Origin: an uncultured Lachnospiraceae bacterium
GTDB taxonomy: Bacteria; Bacillota; Clostridia; Lachnospirales; Lachnospiraceae
Assembly: GCA_947650005.1 (NCBI GenBank)
Contig: CANSTU010000024.1
Location: 1-41,004, forward strand
Length of the DNA stretch: 41,004 bases
Reading direction: 5' to 3'
The notes under the pieces were generated by a model, which searched no databases, was not told the DNA's origin, and worked only from the letters and a program-made list of their open reading frames with translations. A program made the translations under genes and the position numbers. Positions 8,382-15,046 of the stretch are shown here, piece after piece. The first letter of the stretch is position 1, and every line of letters begins with the position of its first letter.

Positions 8382-9677
8382 TTAATTTCCCGCTTTCCTG
8401 TAAACGGCTGCATTTTCCAGGGATAATTCTATCGCTGTGGCGATGATCTGTGAAAGGGATTGGCCGGCTGCCGCCAGCATGCCCGGAAAACGGCTGTGGG
8501 CTGTAAATCCGGGAATGGTGTTGACTTCGTTAAAATAGATCTCGCCGGAGTCGGCCAGAAACATGTCTACCCGGGCAAATCCCTGACAGGAGAGCGCCCG
8601 GTAAATACGTATTCCGATCTGACGGATCCGTTCGGCCGTCCGTTCGTCGATTCTGGCAGGGACATGGATGGCGGAGGTTTTCAGGGTATATTTTTCCGTA
8701 AAATCAAAGAAACCTTCCGAAAGCTCGATTTCATCCACCGCTCCTATCGTCAACTTGTCGTTCCCCAGAATGGCGCATCCTACCTCAAATCCGGAAATGG
8801 ATTCCTCCAGTAGAATGGTATCGTCATAAGAAAAGGCCAGTTTTACGGCGTCGGAAAGCGCCTGCGGACAGGAAACCTTCGTAATTCCAAAGGAGGAGCC
8901 GGATTTGACAGGCTTGACGAACACAGGCCAGCCGATCGCTTCGGCCAGATCAAGGATCTGTTCCTGCGTCGTATGACGGCCGATGAGCTGGGAGCGGGGA
9001 ACCGGTATCCCAGCCGCCTGTACGAGCCTGTGCGCCCTGTCCTTATCCATGCAGAGGGCGGAAGAAAGGACGCCGCAGCCCACCACCGGGATTCCGGCCA
9101 GCTCCAGCACGCCCTGTACGGTGCCGTCCTCCCCGTTTATGCCGTGAAGGATGGGAAAGGCAGCGTCAATAGGAAGCTTTTCGGCCCGTCCTTTTCCGAG
9201 CAGAAGAAGAGCGTGGTCAGAGCGGTTTAGGGACAGAGACACCGGAATAAGGTTTTCGTCCTCTGACCAGGTATCGTCCTCGATTTTGCTTTCCTTTCCG
9301 CGATAAAGGAACCAGTCTCCCTGACGGGAGATGCCCACTAGAACCGGCTCATAGCGTTCTCGGTCCAGACAGCACGCCACTGCATGGGCCGAGTGGAGCG
9401 AGACACCATATTCCGGGGAACAGCCGCCGAAAAGCAGAGCGATCCTTTTCGTGCCGGAGGGGATGCCAGGCGGAATAGGGCTGTTAACGCACGGACTGTC
9501 CGAAGGAAGGGGATCCATGGTGACAAAAGAACAGCAGGTGAAAGGGGATCCCGTCTGTTTTCCATCCGGGAAGACGGAGGAAGAATTAAAATGTTCAATC
9601 TCCTGGCTTGCGTGTGTGCCTTGCACACGGATGGGAATAGGATTGAGATTTGAAATATGCTTGGGTTTCCTTTCCAT
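8382..9677 (-). CDS. D-Ala-D-Ser type ligase, VanG-like, with repeat-derived N-terminal extension
   Basis: ATP-grasp ligase that joins D-Ala to a second D-residue, probably D-Ser. The catalytic part starts near residue 77 with IALLFGGCSPEYGVSLHSA, matching the VanG/VanC/VanE group. The omega-loop region FFDFTEKYTL (E328-K329-Y330) is the EKY motif of D-Ala-D-Ser ligases. The metal site is FNEVNTIPGFT. The protein is about 80 residues longer than VanG at the N-terminus. M1 has AGGAG six bases upstream behind a hairpin, so I keep it; the alternative M54 (9518) has no ribosome binding site. Residues about 10-32 are encoded by an antisense copy of the window's repeat element. Its partner racemase follows directly. 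No VanXY, VanRS or VanW gene is present in this window. Confidence 0.88.
   Translation of the reverse strand: MERKPKHISNLNPIPIRVQGTHASQEIEHFNSSSVFPDGKQTGSPFTCCSFVTMDPLPSDSPCVNSPIPPGIPSGTKRIALLFGGCSPEYGVSLHSAHAVACCLDRERYEPVLVGISRQGDWFLYRGKESKIEDDTWSEDENLIPVSLSLNRSDHALLLLGKGRAEKLPIDAAFPILHGINGEDGTVQGVLELAGIPVVGCGVLSSALCMDKDRAHRLVQAAGIPVPRSQLIGRHTTQEQILDLAEAIGWPVFVKPVKSGSSFGITKVSCPQALSDAVKLAFSYDDTILLEESISGFEVGCAILGNDKLTIGAVDEIELSEGFFDFTEKYTLKTSAIHVPARIDERTAERIRQIGIRIYRALSCQGFARVDMFLADSGEIYFNEVNTIPGFTAHSRFPGMLAAAGQSLSQIIATAIELSLENAAVYRKAGN
9583..9650 (+). repeat. Hairpin repeat element inside the ligase reading frame
   Basis: On the + strand the segment reads as a full repeat unit: AT-rich ATTAAAATGTTCAATC, TCCTGGCTTG, a GC hairpin GTGTGCcttGCACAC (9614-9628), GGATGGGAATAG and GATTGAGAT. 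It aligns with the copies at 11150-11200 and 40660-40735. It runs antisense to the ligase gene and encodes about residues 10-32 of the extension. Confidence 0.65.
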
Positions 9678-9707
9678 ATGTGGCTCCTATCTGCCGCCCT
9701 GGGCGGC
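9678..9707 (-). promoter_or_regulatory. Hairpin plus ribosome binding site before the ligase
   Basis: On the - strand a hairpin GCCGCCC-A-GGGCGGC (9707-9693) is followed by AGATAGGAGCCACAT and the ATG. AGGAG sits six bases before the start. On the + strand the same hairpin is followed by TTTTTG and could also act as a terminator for transcripts running the other way. Confidence 0.6.
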
Positions 9708-9798
9708 TTTTTGTACGGATGTACGGAACGCGCGATTCCCTGTCTGGTTGATGTGGAGTACGATAACGCAGGCTTCTGTAGGAAATTTCTAAGGAATA

Positions 9799-9851
9799 AA
9801 ACAGCCCGCCTGCCTTTCGTATTTATCATACCAAAGGCGGATGGGCTGTTT
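9799..9851 (-). terminator. Bidirectional intrinsic terminator after the ECF gene
   Basis: Outer stem AAACAGCCC (9799-9807) with GGGCTGTTT (9843-9851), inner stem GCCTTT (9812-9817) with AAAGGC (9833-9838). On the - strand the hairpin is followed by TTTTATT. It separates the ECF gene from the downstream ligase-racemase operon. Confidence 0.8.
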
Positions 9852-9931
9852 CTTATCGAAAGCCTGTTTTTTTCTTGCAAATTTCTTACGTAAAAGGGAA
9901 GACTTTGGTTCATCGCACCCTGCAATGCTTG

Positions 9932-10528
9932 TCAGTTGCCGTTCTCATTCCCGATTCGGAAGAACAGCCCGGCTTTCTGCAGGGCAGGACGCAGCGCCAG
10001 ATAGACCGCCACGGATACGATGGTGGAGGTGACGGCATTGATGGAGGTAGAGGCCACATTCCATGCCAGCGTGAGTTCCGCAGCCGGTTTGCCCAGAAGG
10101 ATCAGTTTATAATAGTATCCCACCAGCGGATCGAAGATCACGTTGAAAAGCAGGCCGCCCACGGCTGCCAGAAGCGTCCAGAGAAAGATACGCTTCCGGT
10201 CCTGTATCTGGGTGATCCGTCCGAATTTATGGGCGATCAGCCCGGTGATCAGCCCAATACACAGCTTTAAGACAAAGGTTTTTGGGGCATACAATACGTA
10301 GACCGGATCGAAAAGATCGCCGATGGTCATACCGATAGCCCCGCCGGCCCCTCCGTAAAGGCCACCCAGGATCAATGCGCCCAGGACGCATACTGCGTTG
10401 CCCAAATGAATGGACGTGGCGTCGCCGCCGGGCAGGGTAATTTTAATCTGCAGGAAGGTGAAAACCACGTAGGACAGGGCAGCAAATACGCCCGTCATGA
10501 CCAGTTTCTGTACTTTCTCGTTTCGCAT
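9932..10528 (-). CDS. ECF transporter substrate-binding (S) component
   Basis: Small integral membrane protein (198 residues) that binds a vitamin or related micronutrient and works with a shared ECF energising module (EcfA/A'/T), not encoded here. Five or six hydrophobic segments are visible. The N-terminal MTGVFAALSYVVFTFL and the loop HLGNAVCVLGALILGG followed by GMTIGDLFDP are typical of the DUF1393-like ECF S-component family. The ligand cannot be read from the sequence; pyridoxine, pantothenate or another vitamin are all possible. The start has AGGAG (GATAGGAGAGATAATT) upstream. It is a single-gene unit with its own leader and terminator. Confidence 0.85.
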   Translation of the reverse strand: MRNEKVQKLVMTGVFAALSYVVFTFLQIKITLPGGDATSIHLGNAVCVLGALILGGLYGGAGGAIGMTIGDLFDPVYVLYAPKTFVLKLCIGLITGLIAHKFGRITQIQDRKRIFLWTLLAAVGGLLFNVIFDPLVGYYYKLILLGKPAAELTLAWNVASTSINAVTSTIVSVAVYLALRPALQKAGLFFRIGNENGN

Positions 10529-10629
10529 AATTATCTCTCCTATCTTTTCCGGCCGGATACCGGAGTTTCCCGTAACTATAGTTTGGCATGCCTGTATCCT
10601 ATTATATGCACGAGTGGTATGATTGAAAG
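10529..10629 (-). promoter_or_regulatory. Promoter and structured leader of the ECF gene
   Basis: On the - strand a TATAAT box (10606-10601) has a weak TTTCAA -35 (10628-10623, 16-base spacer). The leader that follows contains a closing stem GGATAC (10599-10594) with GTATCC (10560-10555), enclosing short self-complementary segments, then a CCGG-CCGG stretch and AGGAG. This compact fold lies between promoter and start codon, where vitamin riboswitches often sit, but I do not recognise a known class. Confidence 0.4.
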
Positions 10630-10924
10630 GGCCATTTTACAAAAAATTAACCATGCCACTCATGGAAAGGATGTTCCTGTATTTTCCGATTCCGTACATG
10701 AGGGGCATTCCGAGGGAGCCTGGACGCTTCCCTTGTTCTTTTTCCCGTCCTTGCCAGGATATCGATACCGCCCAAGGGGGAATGGCCCAGGAGAAAGCAT
10801 GACAAGGGGGAAAAGGGCCCTTCCCTTCTGAGAGATAATTTAAGAAATGATTTAGTAGGATGGGAGGGAGAGTTGTGGTAGAATCATAGAAAGATTGGCT
10901 GTGGTACATAGGAACAAGGCTGAA
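10630..10924. other. Intergenic segment with no supported gene
   Basis: Between the ECF promoter and the repeat array I see no convincing coding sequence. Open frames on either strand here lack ribosome binding sites and have compositions unlike proteins. The segment TTGTGGTAGAAT near 10873-10885 could be part of a + strand promoter for the repeat array and beta-lactamase, but the -35 is unclear. Confidence 0.4.
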
Positions 10925-11190
10925 GGAAAGACGCTTTCAACCTCTTTGATTTGAGCGCGTGATTTGCATGCGGATGGGAGCAAAGACAGAAAATTAAAAT
11001 TTTCTATCTCCCTGATTAGTATGCCCGCTAAAGCGGGCGGATGGGAGCAAAGATAGAAAATTAAAATTTTCTATCTCCCTGATTAGTATGCCCGCTAAAG
11101 CGGGCGGATGGGAGCAAAGATAGAAAATTAAAATTTTCTATCTCCCTGATTAGTATGCCCGCTAAAGCGGGCGGATAGGAGCAAGATTGA
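10925..11190 (+). repeat. Tandem 67-bp hairpin repeat array
   Basis: A divergent first unit (10925-10983: GAAAGacGCTTTC hairpin, CCTCTTTGATTTG, hairpin arms GCGCGTG and CATGCG, GGATGGGAGC) is followed by three near-identical units with 67-bp period (conserved CCTGATTAGT at 11011, 11078 and 11145). Each has an AT hairpin AGAAAATTaaAATTTTCT, a CTCCC box, a GC hairpin GCCCGCtaaaGCGGGC and GGATGGGAGCAA (GGATAGGAGCAA in the last). CTCCC can pair with GGGAG around the GC hairpin. Confidence 0.9.
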
Positions 11191-11287
11191 AAATTGACAT
11201 TTTCAATCTCGGACTTTGTGACGCTGCGCGTCCCAAAGTTTCCGCTGATTAAAATGCCGCTTGCGCGGCGGAATGAGAGGAAATATG
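11178..11287 (+). repeat. 110-bp element, copy A (inverted copy at 40559-40668)
   Basis: Runs from GGAGCAAGATTG to the beta-lactamase ATG. It holds an AT hairpin GATTGAAAATtgacATTTTCAATC-like fold, a long hairpin starting GGACTTTG and ending CAAAGTTTCC, and a GC hairpin GCCGCttgcGCGGC (11256-11269), then GAGAGG four bases before the ATG. The reverse complement of 40559-40668 is the same length and differs at only a few positions. Confidence 0.85.
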
Positions 11288-12364
11288 AAAAAATTGAATT
11301 GGATAAATCCTATCAAGGGGGCTCTTTTGGTGGGACTTCTTTTGAGTTTGACGGGCTGTGCCGGGCAGAATGCGGGTCCCACGGACGGGCGGCATGCGGG
11401 TGGGCCTCCGGCCGATTCCCAGGTCATGGAAGATCATTCACAGCAGGTACAGCCGTCAATAGAAGGAAGCGGACGGCGGGGAGGATCCAGGAGGAAAGAG
11501 CAGCAACGGCCGGCAGAGACGCCGCCATCGGCTGAATTGATGAATGGTGGAACCCTGTCCCGGGCGGAAGCTGCAGAGGAAACAAATGCAGAGCCCCTTT
11601 TCTTGCAGCAGACGGACTGGGCAAAACTTTTCCATGGGATAAATGGTTCAGCCGTCCTCTACGATCCGGCTGAAAACTGTTATAGAGTCTATAATCAGGA
11701 AGCGGCCATCATCCAGCGTTCTCCCTGTTCCACCTTTAAAATCATTTCTTCCCTGCTCGCCCTGGAGAATGGCATCGTGGATCCGGGTCAGTCCGTCCGG
11801 ACCTGGAGCGGTGAGATATTCTGGAACGGGGATTGGAATAGGGATATCGGCTTCGATGAGGCATTCCGTACCTCCTGCGTCTGGTATTTTCGGCAGGTGA
11901 TCGACGAAATCGGAAAGGACAGAATACAGGATGGGCTGGATCATCTTGCATACGGCAATCGGGACATTTCCGATTGGGATGGACGGCTGAATAGCAATAA
12001 CCAGAATCCTGCCCTGACCGGATTCTGGATCGAATCGTCGTTAAAAATTTCACCAAAAGAACAGACAGAGGTCATGGAACGCATTTTCGGCGTCCATTCC
12101 GATTATTCCAGGGAAACGATAGACCGGTTAATGCAGGTTATGTTGCTGCCAGAATCGGAAGAAACGGGGATTATGATTTACGGAAAAACCGGAATGGGCA
12201 AGGCAGCGGGCGTTGTCATCGATGCTTGGTACACTGGGTTTGCGGATCTGGCCGATGAGAGGATTTATTTCTGTGTGCACCTTGATGAGACAGCGAACGA
12301 GGAAGTATCCAGCTCGAAGGCGAGGGAAATCGCTGTGGAGATACTAGAGGGGTATTTTCGATAG
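11285..12364 (+). CDS. Lipoprotein class D beta-lactamase
   Basis: Secreted, membrane-anchored serine hydrolase predicted to open beta-lactams. The 359-residue protein starts with a lipoprotein signal ending LSLTGC (lipidated C25), then a low-complexity linker to about residue 110. The class D motifs follow in order: STFK (S149 acylated serine, K152), SCV (S197), YGN (223-225) and KTG (K301-G303). Trp-rich segments around ISDWDGR fit the OXA/clostridial CDD group. The start is chosen for GAGAGG four bases upstream; an upstream in-frame ATG at 11261 falls inside the hairpin. A BlaR1-type sensor domain is the alternative, but there is no attached regulatory domain. The linker shows no family match. 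Regulation may involve the hairpin array upstream. Confidence 0.88.
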   Translation: MKKLNWINPIKGALLVGLLLSLTGCAGQNAGPTDGRHAGGPPADSQVMEDHSQQVQPSIEGSGRRGGSRRKEQQRPAETPPSAELMNGGTLSRAEAAEETNAEPLFLQQTDWAKLFHGINGSAVLYDPAENCYRVYNQEAAIIQRSPCSTFKIISSLLALENGIVDPGQSVRTWSGEIFWNGDWNRDIGFDEAFRTSCVWYFRQVIDEIGKDRIQDGLDHLAYGNRDISDWDGRLNSNNQNPALTGFWIESSLKISPKEQTEVMERIFGVHSDYSRETIDRLMQVMLLPESEETGIMIYGKTGMGKAAGVVIDAWYTGFADLADERIYFCVHLDETANEEVSSSKAREIAVEILEGYFR

Positions 12365-12368
12365 AATC

Positions 12369-12455
12369 TTAGGCTTGCTTAGGCAATTCCTTGATAACTG
12401 GCATGAATTTTCCGAGGCTTTGAAAAATAGCTGGTAGTTTCCGGATGATGGGCAT
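12369..12455 (-). CDS. Possible 28-residue peptide
   Basis: A short frame on the - strand, MPIIRKLPAIFQSLGK at its N-terminus, ends KELPKQA. It is preceded by a strong AAGGGAGGAGCGC ribosome binding site. The peptide would be basic and amphipathic. It lies in the 274-base gap between the beta-lactamase stop and the TetR start and points towards the beta-lactamase. I see no promoter of its own and no family, so it may be chance or the remnant of a lost gene. Confidence 0.2.
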   Translation of the reverse strand: MPIIRKLPAIFQSLGKFMPVIKELPKQA

Positions 12456-12566
12456 GCGCTCCTCCCTTTTGGGGCCAGAGGGCGAAGCGCATAGGGCTAT
12501 TGCCGGAAGTATGCGAACGCTTCCAGGATGACGTCCTGTTTACCGGCCATGGTTTCCATTTTATGA

Positions 12567-12617
12567 TTGACAATACGGTATAGATTGTGTATTCTATAAA
12601 TGAACATGTTCATTTAT
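12567..12617 (+). promoter_or_regulatory. Promoter and TetR operator palindrome
   Basis: TTGACA (12567-12572) and TATTCT (12590-12595) are 17 bases apart. A perfect 22-bp palindrome with half-site ATAAATGAACA occupies 12596-12617, directly after the -10 and over the likely transcription start. It lies before the GTG start of the TetR gene, so it is a strong candidate for an autoregulatory operator. Confidence 0.8.
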
Positions 12618-12638
12618 GGAATGCGAAAGGAAAATCAT

Positions 12639-13193
12639 GTGCGAAGAAAAGATGATACCCTGCGCGATACGGTGTTGAAGGTTGCACGCAGCATTGCGGA
12701 TACGGATGGGATAGATGCTGTTAATATCCGTACGATCGCCCAAAGAGCCGGTATAGCGACTGGAACCATGTACAATTACTTCTCAAACAAAGACGAAATT
12801 CTGCTTGCACTGACAGAAGAATATTGGATGCAGACATTGCTTGAAATGCGAACTGTAATTACTGCTGATTCTTTTTGCGGCCAGCTGGAAGAAATATTTA
12901 TTTTTCTGAGGGAGCGAATTGACCAGTCCGCAGGAAAACTCATGAACAGCCTTGGAGGCCTGGAGGCATTGGGACAAACGCGAATGGCTTCCATGCAAGG
13001 CGTACTGGAAGCGGCTTTGCTCCAATGTATGGAACAGGATGCCAAGATAAGGGGGGATATTTGGAACGAGCAATTTTCCAAGCAACAATTCGCGCGATTT
13101 GTCATGGGAAATATGACTATGCTGTTGAAAGCAAAGGCGCCGATGCCGGATCTCTATTTTTTCATTTCAATCGTAAAGAGGACGCTTTATTAA
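12639..13193 (+). CDS. TetR-family transcriptional regulator
   Basis: Predicted ligand-responsive repressor of its own operon. It is 184 residues from a GTG start. The N-terminal helix-turn-helix is IDAVNIRTIAQRAGIATGTMYNYFSNKDEI, the classic TetR pattern split over about residues 20-50. The C-terminal ligand domain is divergent. An ATG at 12600 is in frame, but it lies inside the operator palindrome and has no ribosome binding site. The GTG has AAAGG about eight bases upstream, so it is preferred. Two small membrane proteins follow at 18 and 26 bases; they are the obvious targets along with the gene itself. Inducer unknown. Confidence 0.85.
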   Translation: MRRKDDTLRDTVLKVARSIADTDGIDAVNIRTIAQRAGIATGTMYNYFSNKDEILLALTEEYWMQTLLEMRTVITADSFCGQLEEIFIFLRERIDQSAGKLMNSLGGLEALGQTRMASMQGVLEAALLQCMEQDAKIRGDIWNEQFSKQQFARFVMGNMTMLLKAKAPMPDLYFFISIVKRTLY

Positions 13194-13211
13194 GCGATAA
13201 GGAGAAAAACT

Positions 13212-13880
13212 ATGCCACAGGCAATTGCAGAAACTGTTTTTGATATCTTTTATCTCGGCTTCGCAGTCATTGCGGGATTTACCATGCTGACCAAAGGAAA
13301 GGATCCATTGGTGCGAAAGGCCGGGATTATGGCTGTGCTGCTTGGTGCGGGGGATTCTTTTCATTTAATTCCGCGCGTTTATGCGCTTTGGACCACAGGT
13401 TTGGAAGCGCATGCGGCATCACTGGGGATTGGGAAATTTATCACATCCATTACTATGACTATTTTCTATCTGATCCTTTATTATATCTGGCGTGACCGTA
13501 ATCAGGTAAAAGATCAAAAAGGCCTTACAGGAATGATGTGGGGACTGTGCGTTATTCGGATTGCGCTTTGCCTGCTTCCGCAAAATCAGTGGCTTTTATA
13601 CAGGCAGCCGTTGTCGTATGGGATTTTACGCAATATTCCCTTTGCTTTCATGGGAATTATTATCATTGTTATCTTTTTACAGGAGACCCGGAAGACGAAT
13701 GACAAGGTATTTCGTTTCATGCCGCTTGCGGTGGCGCTGTCGTTTGGATTCTATCTTCCCGTCGTCATGTTCAGCGGGACATTTCCGCTTGTCGGCATAC
13801 TAATGATACCGAAAACGCTTGCCTATGTATGGATCGTTTTGATGTGCTGGCAGCTTTATAAATCGCCGCAAAACAAATGA
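13212..13880 (+). CDS. Seven-helix membrane protein of unknown function
   Basis: A 222-residue integral membrane protein with about seven hydrophobic segments and short loops. I do not recognise a named family. Notable residues are GDSFHLIPR (an Asp-Ser-Phe-His in the second hydrophobic region) and a conserved-looking WRDRNQVKDQKG loop on the likely cytoplasmic side. A good ribosome binding site (AAGGAGAAAAACT) precedes the ATG. It sits between TetR and the DUF2871-like gene in one operon, which suggests the two membrane proteins act together, for example in stress resistance or small-molecule export or sensing. This role is inference only. Confidence 0.75.
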   Translation: MPQAIAETVFDIFYLGFAVIAGFTMLTKGKDPLVRKAGIMAVLLGAGDSFHLIPRVYALWTTGLEAHAASLGIGKFITSITMTIFYLILYYIWRDRNQVKDQKGLTGMMWGLCVIRIALCLLPQNQWLLYRQPLSYGILRNIPFAFMGIIIIVIFLQETRKTNDKVFRFMPLAVALSFGFYLPVVMFSGTFPLVGILMIPKTLAYVWIVLMCWQLYKSPQNK

Positions 13881-13906
13881 AAATCACATAAAAGGAGGAA
13901 AATTAA

Positions 13907-14317
13907 ATGGTAAAGCGTTATGCAAATACGGCCTTGATCTACGCTGTCGTCGCCATGATTTTTGGAGTGTTTTACAGAGAGTTTACAAGGTTCAGCCATT
14001 TTCTGGGTAAGACAAACCTGTCCGTCATGCACACACATTATTTTTTATTGGGTATGCTTTTCTTCCTAGCGCTCATGCTTGCCGAAAAATCCTTTTCCTT
14101 TTCGGGGAAGAACACGGGGAAAATTTTGACGGTTTACCATCTGGGATTAAATATTACCGGCCTTGGTTTTCTCATGAGAGGATTGACGCAGGTATGGGGG
14201 ACGAAACTGAGCGCCGGAATGGATGCTTCTATTTCCGGAATAGCAGGAATCGGTCATATTTTCATGGGCATTGGTATTATTTTTTTGTTGCTGCAAATCA
14301 GGAAAAAGGCAGTTTAG
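13907..14317 (+). CDS. DUF2871-like small membrane protein
   Basis: A 136-residue protein with four hydrophobic segments. MVKRYANTALIYAVVAMIFGVFYREFTRF followed by HTHYFLLGMLFFLALMLAE and a late GHIFMGIGI segment resembles the uncharacterised DUF2871 family. Several histidines (H in VMHTHYF, YHLGLN and GIGHIF) lie at helix ends and could bind a metal or haem, but this is speculation. AAAGGAGG stands before the ATG. Last gene of the TetR operon. Confidence 0.75.
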   Translation: MVKRYANTALIYAVVAMIFGVFYREFTRFSHFLGKTNLSVMHTHYFLLGMLFFLALMLAEKSFSFSGKNTGKILTVYHLGLNITGLGFLMRGLTQVWGTKLSAGMDASISGIAGIGHIFMGIGIIFLLLQIRKKAV

Positions 14318-14446
14318 GGTTCTGCAATGCGTGAATGATTCCTCGTATGGCTTGTAGAGGGAGGAATCCGTGTATCTATTGGCGGAATTGTTGCTTTTCT
14401 TTTAAGGGATGGTTTTCATGGTTGCGCGAGGCACACAAGATTCCCC

Positions 14447-14505
14447 TTGACAGATAAAAAAGATGCTGATAGAATGGTTAACCAGATAATGATTAACTAA
14501 TTAAC
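14447..14505 (+). promoter_or_regulatory. Promoter and possible MarR operator
   Basis: TTGACA (14447-14452) and TAGAAT (14470-14475) are separated by exactly 17 bases. Just downstream, TTAAC occurs at 14478, 14493 and 14501 with GTTAAC at 14477, giving an AT-rich, partly inverted-repeat region over the transcription start. MarR proteins bind such sites, so self-regulation is likely. Confidence 0.65.
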
Positions 14506-14572
14506 TTAGACGGGCCCGTCATTCACCCATCCGGTGGGAGGAGAAGGGTGTGAGAAAGGAGACGAAAGCGGG

Positions 14573-15046
14573 ATGGAGATAGAAAGGAGTGAGCTTACCC
14601 GTCAGACAGCCGGCATGTTCCGCAGAGTCGATACCATGCTGCGCCGTTATATAGACAGGAAGGTATGCAATACAGGGGTTTACCCCTCGCAGCACCGGCT
14701 GTTGATGATCCTGAATCATCGGCCCAGCTGTTCCCAGGTGGAGCTGGCGGAAATATTCGACGTATCCGCAGCGGCGATTGCCGTTTCCTTAAAAAAGCTG
14801 GAAAAGGGGGGGTATATTACCAGAGAAGCCGCCCATTCGGACAATCGGATCAACCAGGTAAACATTACGGAGAAAGGAAAGGCCGTGATACAGGAAAGTA
14901 TCCGCGTTTTTCAGGAAGTTGACAAATGCTTTTTTGCCGGCTTCACCGATGAGGAAGTGGAGCGGTTTCGCCGGTATATGGAACGGGTCTATCGGAACAT
15001 GGAAAAGGAAAACGGCAGATTGGATAAGGAGGAAGGCAGGAATTGA
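14573..15046 (+). CDS. MarR-family transcriptional regulator
   Basis: Winged-helix repressor, 157 residues from ATG 14573. The core CSQVELAEIFDVSAAAIAVSLKKLEKGGYITREAAHSDNRINQVNITEKGK shows recognition helix and wing in the MarR order. A GTG at 14534 is in frame, but the ATG has AAAGGAG eleven bases upstream and gives the usual MarR length, so I choose it. The stop codon overlaps the TTG start of the first ABC exporter gene, so they are translationally coupled. It most likely controls the exporter operon in response to an exported compound. Confidence 0.9.
   Translation: MEIERSELTRQTAGMFRRVDTMLRRYIDRKVCNTGVYPSQHRLLMILNHRPSCSQVELAEIFDVSAAAIAVSLKKLEKGGYITREAAHSDNRINQVNITEKGKAVIQESIRVFQEVDKCFFAGFTDEEVERFRRYMERVYRNMEKENGRLDKEEGRN

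Noticed and set aside
10637-10909. 90-residue frame on the - strand
   Set aside because: No ribosome binding site, odd composition and no family resemblance; it covers the region between promoter and repeats.
10925-11190. CRISPR array
   Set aside because: The whole 67-bp unit is repeated, with no unique spacers between conserved repeats, and no cas genes are present.
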